From positions 1-64,000 of the forward strand of contig NZ_ARXS01000002.1 in assembly GCF_025532145.1 (NCBI RefSeq): a stretch of 64,000 nt of DNA, given 5' to 3'. Position 1 is the first letter of the stretch; each line of letters begins with the position of its first letter. Source of the stretch: Alloalcanivorax balearicus MACL04. GTDB lineage: Bacteria > Pseudomonadota > Gammaproteobacteria > Pseudomonadales > Alcanivoracaceae. Below are positions 56,968 through 64,000 of this stretch, piece after piece. The notes beneath the pieces were generated by a model that did not search any database, was not told the origin of the DNA, and saw only the letters and a program-made list of their open reading frames with translations. The position numbers and the translations under genes are program-made.

Positions 56968-59097
56968 ATGACCAGGCGTTGTTTGTCGTGTTGCCTGCTC
57001 GTTGCCACCACCGCTCTGGCGGCGGAGCCCAACCGCCTGGACCCGGTGACGGTCGAAGCCGGTAACGAAGCTGTGCATGAAAAGCGGGAGCAGCAACGCC
57101 GGCTCGATGACGTGCCCGGTGCGACCAATCTGATCGATCCCGCAGAGAAGGAGGGCAGCCAGGCTACTCTGGCCAGGGTGCTGGATTTTGAGCCGGGGAT
57201 TATCATCCAGGAGTTCTTCGGCGGCAATGATCAGCCAAGGCTGAACATCCGTGGATCAGGGATTCAGGATAACCCGGTCAGCCGTGGCGTGCAGATTCTT
57301 TATGATGGTCTGCCGATCAACCAGGCGGACAGCTCTTTTATTATCGGTCTGATCGATCCCGAGCAGACCAGCCTGGTCTCCGTATACAGAGGTGCCAATG
57401 CGCTCCGTTACGGGGGCACCACCCTGGGCGGCGCCATTGACTTCAATATGCGCACGGCGAGGAACAGCCCGTCGTCGGTCTCTCTGGAAGGGGGCTCCTG
57501 GAACACCTGGAGGGGTAGTCTTGCCCTGGCCGAAAAAGGCGAGCAATGGGATGGCTATATACGGGCCGGATATCAGGCGTCCGATGGTTGGCGAAGCCAT
57601 AGCGGCGCGCAAAGAAACACCTTTGTTGCCAACTTCGGATACCGGGGTGGGAACTGGGTCAACCGGACCTATCTCAATCTGGCGGACAACCGTTTCGATA
57701 TTCCCTTTCTTCTGACCAAGGAAAGAGCCTTGTCCGATCCGGATTCGGTGATGGGGGACTACGCCGATCCGGACAATAAAAGCACAGAGGATTTTCTCAA
57801 CGTCCGGGTGCGCCAGCCGGAACGGGACACCCGGCAGACCAGACTGGCCAACAAAACCACCTGGTACACGGAACGGGCTTCCCACAGCCTGGGGGTGTAC
57901 GGCGAATCGATACGGGACCGGTTCAAGAATCCGGCCTGGCAAGCCAATACCGAGGCGAGCAATTTCGGTCTGGATTACGGGACGGAGATGTTTGTTCCCA
58001 ATACGGACGGAACCGAGACTCGCTATCAGGTGTTCCTGTCCGCCAACTCTGGCGCCATGCCCAGGGAATACTATCTGGTGCATCCCGACGACGGCAGTCT
58101 GGAGAGGCGCTTCGCCGATCTCGATTTGCAGGCCAGCAACGTGGTCGGAGGAGCGCAGGTCAATTATCCCCTGTCCCGACGGTGGCAGGCGGTGGCCGCG
58201 TTTCAGTATGCGTGGCACCAACGGAACGTCGATGATGAGAGAGCCCCTGGCCTGCTCGACAGCGAGCTGACCTATCGCGCTCTCAATCCAAAGCTTGGAC
58301 TGATTTATTCGCCCTCCGCCGGTACGCATTACTACGCCAATGTGAGCCGGAGTTCGGAAGCGCCCACCTTCTGGCAATTGGTGGATCTGGGGCCGGGGTC
58401 GGTGCCGGCGTCGCCGGCGAGCCTGTATCTGATGACCAAGCCCCTCGAAATGCAAATGGCGAACACCTTTGAAGTGGGTACCCGGCGGATTGCCGGCTCC
58501 TTCGCCTGGGAAGGGGCGTACTTTTATTCGCGGGTCAAGGATGAGCTGATCGCGGAGGTGCAGAACTTCGCCATTGACGGCACCACGGTGAACTACGATC
58601 ACGATACGGTGCATCAGGGTGTTGAACTGGCGGTGAGCGCCCGGAGCGAGCGCGGGCTGCTCCGCTCCGGAGACTGGCTCTCCGTGCGAGGGGTCTACAA
58701 CTACAGCGATTTCCGTTTCCATGGTGGGCGGTATGACGGTAAGCGGATCGCTGGGATTCCAGTCCATCTGGTGACCGCCGAGCTGGGTTATCACTGGTCA
58801 CCGCGGCTCGGCTTGACACTGTCCGCCCGTTGGCAGCCGCAAGACACCCACGTCGATCACTACAACGCGGGACTGAAGCAGGACCGCTATCTGCTTCTCG
58901 GTGCCGCTTTGTCATATCGCCCGACGCCGTCCTGGGAGTGGTTCCTGGATCTGCGCAATCTCACCAACGAGATCTGGCAGACGGCCTATGTGGTGCGTGG
59001 GCTGTCGGCGGAAGATCCCGAGTCCAGCCTGACCGCTCCGACCTTCGTGCCTGGCGCGAAATTTCACGGCTACGCCGGAGTGACCTACCGATGGTAA
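56968..59097 (+). CDS. TonB-dependent outer-membrane receptor
   Basis: A 709-residue receptor with a signal peptide (cut at ALAAE, about 19), a TonB-box-like DPVTVEA, a plug domain (about 45-150, VPGATNLIDP, RLNIRGSGIQDNPVSRGVQILYDGLPINQ and LRYGGTTLGGAIDF) and a 22-strand barrel ending in GYAGVTYRW. It resembles the FecA/CirA class of siderophore or haem receptors; the operon order and Fur box support iron-related uptake. No N-terminal STN domain is present, so it is not a cell-surface-signalling receptor. GGGAGGTGGGGGG precedes the ATG at 56968. Confidence 0.93.
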   Translation: MTRRCLSCCLLVATTALAAEPNRLDPVTVEAGNEAVHEKREQQRRLDDVPGATNLIDPAEKEGSQATLARVLDFEPGIIIQEFFGGNDQPRLNIRGSGIQDNPVSRGVQILYDGLPINQADSSFIIGLIDPEQTSLVSVYRGANALRYGGTTLGGAIDFNMRTARNSPSSVSLEGGSWNTWRGSLALAEKGEQWDGYIRAGYQASDGWRSHSGAQRNTFVANFGYRGGNWVNRTYLNLADNRFDIPFLLTKERALSDPDSVMGDYADPDNKSTEDFLNVRVRQPERDTRQTRLANKTTWYTERASHSLGVYGESIRDRFKNPAWQANTEASNFGLDYGTEMFVPNTDGTETRYQVFLSANSGAMPREYYLVHPDDGSLERRFADLDLQASNVVGGAQVNYPLSRRWQAVAAFQYAWHQRNVDDERAPGLLDSELTYRALNPKLGLIYSPSAGTHYYANVSRSSEAPTFWQLVDLGPGSVPASPASLYLMTKPLEMQMANTFEVGTRRIAGSFAWEGAYFYSRVKDELIAEVQNFAIDGTTVNYDHDTVHQGVELAVSARSERGLLRSGDWLSVRGVYNYSDFRFHGGRYDGKRIAGIPVHLVTAELGYHWSPRLGLTLSARWQPQDTHVDHYNAGLKQDRYLLLGAALSYRPTPSWEWFLDLRNLTNEIWQTAYVVRGLSAEDPESSLTAPTFVPGAKFHGYAGVTYRW

Positions 59098-59144
59098 AGG
59101 GCCGGTGTGGCGGGTCCCCGATACGGAACGAGGAAGGGGGTAGT

Positions 59145-60503
59145 ATGAAGTTGAAGGCCGCTTTGGTGGTCACGGCACTTTTGATGTCTGGCAGCGCGGT
59201 GATGGCCGGGACTCCCGGTTTGACCGGCGTCTACCATGGCCAGCATCTGCTCACAATGCGTGGCTGTCCCAGCGCTTGCCTGGCCGGCAGTGAGCTGGTG
59301 CTGGGCAAAGGCATTCAAAATGCTGACTGGAGCTGGAATTTCGATGAAGGTTGGGTGCTGATTCGCGGTACCACCCTGACCGTGGGATTTGATTATGAGT
59401 TTCAGTCCATCGGTAATCAGGGGGAGGGTGATAATCGTATAACTGCCGATCTTATCGATAACCAGGATGGTACCTACACCACCTACCACGGTTTTCAGAT
59501 CTATAACCCGAATGTGGGCAATCCTCGCACCGATACCAGCACCACTTTCGAGATCACCGAGGATCCGGACAATCCGAATCTTATCGTGATTACTACCGTG
59601 GATAACGAGCCGGGTGGCGTGCCCGATGGGATTCCCGGCACGCAGATCGTGGGGGTTTTCCCGATGACCGTGCAACCGGATTTCGAGGGCAGTGCCCGCC
59701 TGGAGGGTAGTAGCAGTGGCGGTGATGGCATCAGCGACCAATTGAAGGAACAGTTGGGACTTAATCCGGATGCCGATAACGCGGATACCGACGGTGATGG
59801 CCTGCCCGATGTGGATGAACTGGGGGCGGATCCGGAGAATCCGGTGGACGCGGATGCGGATGGTGTCATCGATGCCCTGGAGCCTGGCGCGGCGGCTCAG
59901 GATCCCCAGTTGGTAGCCGGCGTGGCACTGCTCGACGGTATACCGGGACGGCAGGTGACCGGGGACGCCTTGTCGGGCACCACCGCCGAGGCTTCCGTGG
60001 GCGAGCCCTGGCGCTTTACCAGCGTCGCCACCGGCTATATGTCCCTGGCCACGGACCCGGACGGAGACTCCGCGATTCCTGATACCACGCGCGGCGATGC
60101 CGGGCTGGAATACCAATACGGATTCATACGGTTTGACTTGCAGGTAAGCGCCGTGACAAGCGATCCGCTGACAGTGCGCCTCACCTTCCAGGCACCGCTA
60201 CCGGAGTCTTCGCGTCTTCTGCTGTACGCCGCCCAAGCCATCGATGGCAATGAACGCTATCAATTAATGGCGTCCGATGCGTATCAAAGACTCGACGATC
60301 ATACGTTGGAGATCCGCTTGTATGACAATGGCCCCTGGGATCTGAACCCGGTGGCCGGTGTTCTGACCTTCGGCGTGGCGCCGGTGGAAAACACCCTGGG
60401 AGGTCACCAAGAGAGCTCGGGCAATGGTGGCGGCATCGGTGGGGCCGCTCTGGCGTTGCTGGCTCTCCTGGCGGCATGCAGACGAAGGGGCGCCGTCCCG
60501 TGA
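59145..60503 (+). CDS. Secreted module protein with TSP3-like repeats and GlyGly-CTERM-like tail
   Basis: About 452 residues. Signal peptide (about 1-22), then the shared module (AGTPGLTGVYHGQHLL, DWSWNFDEGWVLI, LIDNQDGTYTTYHGFQIYNPNVGNP). Asp-rich Ca-binding repeats (NADTDGDGLPDVDELG and DADADGVIDALEPG) follow, then a domain of choice-of-anchor type (VRLTFQAPLPESSRLLLYA, IRLYDNGPWDLNPVAGVLTFG) and a C-terminal Gly-rich stretch, hydrophobic helix (ALALLALLAAC) and RRRG, a GlyGly-CTERM-like signal. Cys pairs occur early (GCPSACLAG). GAGGAAGGGGGTAGT precedes the ATG. It is the last gene of the Fur-box operon. Confidence 0.82.
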   Translation: MKLKAALVVTALLMSGSAVMAGTPGLTGVYHGQHLLTMRGCPSACLAGSELVLGKGIQNADWSWNFDEGWVLIRGTTLTVGFDYEFQSIGNQGEGDNRITADLIDNQDGTYTTYHGFQIYNPNVGNPRTDTSTTFEITEDPDNPNLIVITTVDNEPGGVPDGIPGTQIVGVFPMTVQPDFEGSARLEGSSSGGDGISDQLKEQLGLNPDADNADTDGDGLPDVDELGADPENPVDADADGVIDALEPGAAAQDPQLVAGVALLDGIPGRQVTGDALSGTTAEASVGEPWRFTSVATGYMSLATDPDGDSAIPDTTRGDAGLEYQYGFIRFDLQVSAVTSDPLTVRLTFQAPLPESSRLLLYAAQAIDGNERYQLMASDAYQRLDDHTLEIRLYDNGPWDLNPVAGVLTFGVAPVENTLGGHQESSGNGGGIGGAALALLALLAACRRRGAVP

Positions 60504-60505
60504 AG

Positions 60506-60526
60506 CGGCCGCCCTGAGGGCGGCCG
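60506..60526. terminator. Hairpin terminator candidate between convergent genes
   Basis: CGGCCGCCC and GGGCGGCCG pair around TGA with nine base pairs. It lies between the operon stop (60503) and the convergent lipase stop (60533); there is no clear T-run. Confidence 0.6.
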
Positions 60527-60532
60527 TCTGGC

Positions 60533-61780
60533 TCAGCGTCCCGCTGGCAAATGCCGCTGTGCCCAGACCATGGCGGCCGGACGTGACACCGGCACGGTGA
60601 TCTGGTGGCTGGTGTAGGCCGGGTCCTGGTTCTCGATGTGGTAGGTGCGGTATTCCACATCCAGACCCAGGGACTGGTAGCGGGCCACCATTTTGTCCGT
60701 GAGGGGTTTCAGTACGGCCTTGTCGTCATCGGATTGCAGAATCAACAGCGGCACTGACGGGCGCAGATTCTCGGTGTCCTCCAGGCTGGCCACGGCCTCG
60801 ACCAGCGGTTGCCAGCTCGCTTCCAGATTGCTCAACTCTCTCACCGTCAGGGTCCAGCCATCCTCGCCGCGCATCTCGCCGACGCATCGCTCATCCACCT
60901 GTTTGATTCTTTTGCGACCCTCTTCGGTGAGCAGGGTGGACAGATCCGCCTTGGGGGTGGCGGCGGTGATGCCGACCAGCATCAAGGCGCCGTAAGGGTT
61001 CGACTTTATCTCCGGATGCGCCAGGGCATACTTGATCTGAGCGCTCAGGTGAGAGGCCGGAGAAATAGCAATGGCGCCGGTGAGGTTGAGCTCCGGGGCG
61101 TATATCGGACCCAGATAAGCGGTGTAGAGCGCCGCCTGGCCGCCCTGAGAGTGCCCCATGACCAGCCAATCCCGGCTCAGATCCGGCGTCAGTTGGCGGG
61201 CGGCGCGGACCATGTCGATGGCGCCCCGGGCTTCCGCTTCGCCCACCAAGTAGGGATGGACGCCCGGTGTGCCCAGTCCCTGGTAGTCGGTTTTTACCAC
61301 CGCGTAGCCTCGCTGGACCCATTGATCCAAGGTCTCGTTCATCAAATCCACATAACCCCGTGCAGGATAGTCGTCGTCATTGCGCGAAGGGGCGCAACGG
61401 TCGGCGATGCCGGTGGTGCCGTGGGTCCAACTGATCACTGGCCAACCGCCCTCCGGAGGCGCGCCTTTGGGAATGGCGATAGTGCCGCTTACGGCGATGG
61501 CGTTGCCGTCCAGATCGGTGGAGCGGTATAGCGTCAACCAGTTTTGCGCCGCGCTGGGCAGGGCCGCGTTGTTATCCAGTGCCCGGGCCCGGATCAGATC
61601 GCCGTGATGACCTTCGGGCAGGGGGGAGGGCGGTGTGTAGAAATCCAGTCCGGCCGGGCCCTGGGCGATTTCCATGGATGCCGGTGGCGCGTCGCTGTCG
61701 GATAAATGGGCGCAACCGGTCAGCATGGCGACGGCGCCAAGCATAGCCAGCCGGTGACGGCGAACAGGGAAAAAGGCCAT
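60533..61780 (-). CDS. Secretory lipase-type alpha/beta hydrolase lipoprotein
   Basis: About 415 residues with a lipobox LTGC (near residue 22). The nucleophile is in [10 protein letters not shown], preceded by [11 protein letters not shown]. The segments [18 protein letters not shown] and [14 protein letters not shown] (acid) fit the secretory-lipase (LIP/PF03583-like) family. The His near the C-terminus lies around RTYHIEN or TSHQITV. It acts on lipids or esters outside the cytoplasmic membrane. AAGGAGAACAACC is upstream. It is divergent from the DUF808 gene. Confidence 0.88.
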   Translation of the reverse strand: MAFFPVRRHRLAMLGAVAMLTGCAHLSDSDAPPASMEIAQGPAGLDFYTPPSPLPEGHHGDLIRARALDNNAALPSAAQNWLTLYRSTDLDGNAIAVSGTIAIPKGAPPEGGWPVISWTHGTTGIADRCAPSRNDDDYPARGYVDLMNETLDQWVQRGYAVVKTDYQGLGTPGVHPYLVGEAEARGAIDMVRAARQLTPDLSRDWLVMGHSQGGQAALYTAYLGPIYAPELNLTGAIAISPASHLSAQIKYALAHPEIKSNPYGALMLVGITAATPKADLSTLLTEEGRKRIKQVDERCVGEMRGEDGWTLTVRELSNLEASWQPLVEAVASLEDTENLRPSVPLLILQSDDDKAVLKPLTDKMVARYQSLGLDVEYRTYHIENQDPAYTSHQITVPVSRPAAMVWAQRHLPAGR

Positions 61781-61937
61781 GGTTGTTCTCCTTATAGGGA
61801 AACGGAACCTGGCGAATCTGGCATGGACAGTCGGTCCGGCCAAGTGCAAAACACGACGAATTGGAGACCCGCGGGTTTGCGGTATAAGGGTCGTCCCGTG
61901 TATTTTCTTGCGTTGGCCCGTCCCCAAGGAGAGAAGT

Positions 61938-62870
61938 ATGGCAGGAACCAGCTTGCTGGCGTTGATCGATGACATCGCCACGTTGCTCGACGATGTATCT
62001 CTGATGACCAAGGTGGCGGCGAAGAAGACCGCCGGCGTGCTGGGGGATGACCTGGCCTTGAACGCCGAGCAGGTATCCGGCGTGCGCGCCAATCGGGAGT
62101 TGCCGGTGGTCTGGGCGGTGGCCAAAGGCTCTCTGCTGAATAAGGTGATTCTGGTGCCGGCGGCGTTGCTGATCAGCGCCTTCGCGCCGTGGGCGATCAC
62201 GGTGTTGTTGATGATCGGCGGGGCTTATCTGTGCTATGAGGGTGCCGAGAAGGTCCTGCATAAGTTCCTGCACAGCAAGGACGAACACAGTCGGGAGGAG
62301 CGGCTCCAGGCGTTGCAGGACGCCAAGGTGGATCTGGTGGCCTTCGAGAAAAAGAAAATCAAAGGGGCCATTCGTACCGACTTCATCCTCTCCGCCGAAA
62401 TCATCGTGATCTCCCTCGGCGCCATGCAAAGCGCCAGTTTCGGAGTGCAGGTGATCTCTCTCAGTACCCTCGCCTTGCTGCTGACCATCGGCGTGTACGC
62501 GTTGGTGGCAGGCATCGTCAAGTTGGACGATGCCGGCCTGTTGCTGATGAAAACCCCCACGGATCGTTTCGCCGCTTCGGCCCGCATTGCCCTCGGCCGA
62601 GGGCTGCTGACGATGGCCCCGTGGCTGATGAAAACCCTGTCGGTGCTGGGCACCATCGCCATGTTCCTGGTCGGTGGCGGCATTCTGGTTCACGGTATTC
62701 CCGGTTCCCACGACTGGGTGCATCACCTCGGCGAACTGGCTGGGGCGGTATCCTGGGCGATACCGGTGCTGGTGAATCTGATTGGTGGATTGATCGCCGG
62801 CCTCATCGTGTTGGCGGTGGTGAATCTGGTGGGGCGCTTGCGGGGCAAAAATGAGGCACAGGCCCACTAG
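61938..62870 (+). CDS. DUF808 / YedI-family inner-membrane protein
   Basis: A 310-residue membrane protein. The start [43 protein letters not shown] is highly diagnostic of the DUF808/YedI family. Several hydrophobic helices follow. The function is unknown. AAGGAGAGAAGT precedes the ATG at 61938; an upstream extension to 61779 is rejected. Confidence 0.92.
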   Translation: MAGTSLLALIDDIATLLDDVSLMTKVAAKKTAGVLGDDLALNAEQVSGVRANRELPVVWAVAKGSLLNKVILVPAALLISAFAPWAITVLLMIGGAYLCYEGAEKVLHKFLHSKDEHSREERLQALQDAKVDLVAFEKKKIKGAIRTDFILSAEIIVISLGAMQSASFGVQVISLSTLALLLTIGVYALVAGIVKLDDAGLLLMKTPTDRFAASARIALGRGLLTMAPWLMKTLSVLGTIAMFLVGGGILVHGIPGSHDWVHHLGELAGAVSWAIPVLVNLIGGLIAGLIVLAVVNLVGRLRGKNEAQAH

Positions 62871-62880
62871 CCGCTTATCG

Positions 62881-62940
62881 AAAAAACGAGCGGCCCGGGA
62901 CTCTGTTTAGTGAATGGCCGAGCACCCAAGGGGGCCGCTC
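62881..62940 (-). terminator. Possible terminator of the acyl-CoA synthetase gene
   Basis: On the minus strand GAGCGGCCC and GGGCCGCTC can pair across about 35 bases, and six T residues follow nearly at once (the A-run 62881-62886 on plus). The long loop lowers confidence. Confidence 0.5.
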
Positions 62941-64000
62941 TTAGCGTTTGCCATGGCTATCGCCGAGAGCCTCCCGGGCGCGTTGCTGAAGCTGTTTGAA
63001 GTCGATTTTCCCTTCCGCCGTCACCGGCCACTCTCCACTCCAGGGCAGAAAATCCTTGGGGATTTCGTAGGCGGCCATGCGCCCTTTGCAGGCCTCGCGA
63101 AGTTCCGGTGAGGGCGGCAGCGGTTGCTCATCGCGGGTGCGCACGAAGCTGACCACCCGGGTGCCCCAATAAGCGTCGTTGATACCCACGGTTTTGACGT
63201 CGTCGAACAGATCCTCGAAAAGCTCCAGCAGATCCGTGGTTACCCGTGTGGTGGAGACGTTTTCGCCACCGGACTTGACCACGCCGCCAAGACGGCCCAG
63301 ATAGGTCAGATAGCCGTTGTCCAGATGCCCGTAGTCACCGCTGTGGAAATACCCTTCCTGGTCAAAGGCTTTGTCCACTTCCTCGGGTTGCCGGTGGTAG
63401 CCCTGGAACAGATAGGGGCTTTTATAGCAGATCTCACCGGCCTCGCCCTGGGCCACGCGGGCACCGCTGTCGATGTGTTTGATCACCACCTGCACGCCTG
63501 GCAGCGGACGCCCGTGGGTGTATTTGTTCACCGCTTCGTCCACGCACTCATGGTCCGCCAGAGACACCAGCGGGCCGTTCTCCGTTTGTGCATACAGATT
63601 GTTGATAGTGGCGCCGGCCGGGCACATATCGCGCACCAGATCGTAAGTACGTGGCTCGCCCGCCAGGATCGCCTTACTGATAGTGAACTGTCGTTTTTCG
63701 AAATCCGGTTGCCGGCGCAGCCCTTGCCAATGGGCGTCGAAGCCAAAAGTGCAGGTGCATTGGTGCTGCTCAATCAGGTCCAGCGCTTTGGCCGGATCGA
63801 AACCATCCATCAAGACCAAAGTGGTGCCGGCATAGGCCAGGTTCATGTTGAGCGCGAACAGACCGCTGTTGTGATAGAACGGCGCCAGACAGATGAAGCG
63901 GTCCTGTCCGGTGATGCGCAAATTGCGCGCGCCGAAGTGGGCGGTGGCCAGGGGCGGGCGATGATCCCACAACGCGCTCTTGGATAAAGAGGTGGTGCCG
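62941..64000 (-). CDS. AMP-forming acyl-CoA synthetase (5' part outside the window)
   Basis: The final 353 codons of an ANL-superfamily ligase; the frame runs through the window edge, where GTTSLSKSAL is the end of the phosphate-binding loop motif (usually SGTTGxPK-like). Visible are FYHNSG, the NNLYAQTENGPL segment (A5-like motif), YFHSGDYGHLDNGYLTYLGR (with the ATP-contacting Asp), GGENVSTTRV and the C-terminal catalytic-Lys region WPVTAEGKIDFKQL. It activates a carboxylate, probably a fatty acid, as acyl-CoA. The N-terminus cannot be described. Confidence 0.9.
   Translation of the reverse strand, partial: GTTSLSKSALWDHRPPLATAHFGARNLRITGQDRFICLAPFYHNSGLFALNMNLAYAGTTLVLMDGFDPAKALDLIEQHQCTCTFGFDAHWQGLRRQPDFEKRQFTISKAILAGEPRTYDLVRDMCPAGATINNLYAQTENGPLVSLADHECVDEAVNKYTHGRPLPGVQVVIKHIDSGARVAQGEAGEICYKSPYLFQGYHRQPEEVDKAFDQEGYFHSGDYGHLDNGYLTYLGRLGGVVKSGGENVSTTRVTTDLLELFEDLFDDVKTVGINDAYWGTRVVSFVRTRDEQPLPPSPELREACKGRMAAYEIPKDFLPWSGEWPVTAEGKIDFKQLQQRAREALGDSHGKR

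Overview
The window is a GC-rich (roughly 60-65 % by eye), densely coded chromosomal segment of a Gammaproteobacterium. Paralogous long acyl-CoA dehydrogenases, an MpaB/DUF2236 oxygenase, a secretory lipase, outer-membrane phospholipase A and two families of intergenic palindromes suggest a marine, lipid- or hydrocarbon-using genus such as Alcanivorax/Alloalcanivorax. That placement is inference. I see no rRNA, tRNA, CRISPR array, insertion sequence or prophage.

Region 1 (1-13.9 kb) is general metabolism: an HSL-type hydrolase whose catalytic Ser is Ala, a LEA-like lipoprotein, a macro-domain/pncA/pncB NAD-salvage trio, an arylsulfatase, pldA, a Trm112-like protein, two 600-residue acyl-CoA dehydrogenases flanking a YbaN-type protein, and an EntD/Sfp phosphopantetheinyl transferase.

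Region 2 (14-47.3 kb) looks like one surface system. On the plus strand come a TpsB transporter, a DUF2341-LamG-ExbB fusion, ExbD, TonB, a putative porin, a coiled-coil protein, a YbjN-like protein, a parvulin PPIase and a small lipoprotein. A minus-strand STN protein / ECF sigma / FecR cassette follows, then a 3919-residue TpsA exoprotein. Next are a LuxR solo, a PstS/DING-like secreted phosphate-binding protein, a second LuxR, a lipoprotein fusing a phosphodiester glycosidase to a calcineurin-like phosphatase, and a LamG-like lipoprotein. The content resembles, from memory, the vreAIR / lapA / pdtAB-exbB2D2 region of Pseudomonas aeruginosa. I infer a cell-surface-signalled, energised machine for phosphate-ester scavenging or attachment.

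Region 3 (47.5-53 kb) holds a flavin reductase with a short acyl-CoA-dehydrogenase-like protein, a TetR/MpaB-oxygenase divergent pair around a perfect 22-bp palindrome, an SDR, a hotdog protein, and a second TetR with duplicated TTCTAGAA sites.

Region 4 (53-60.5 kb) is a probable iron-regulated operon. A near-perfect Fur box lies between a Crp/Fnr regulator and five genes: three secreted proteins sharing one N-terminal module (two with Ca-binding repeats and GlyGly-CTERM-like tails), a small His-containing membrane protein, and a TonB-dependent receptor. I do not recognise a characterised equivalent; it is my best candidate for an undescribed metal or haem acquisition system.

Region 5 (60.5-64 kb) has a lipoprotein lipase, a DUF808 membrane protein, and an acyl-CoA synthetase cut by the window edge.
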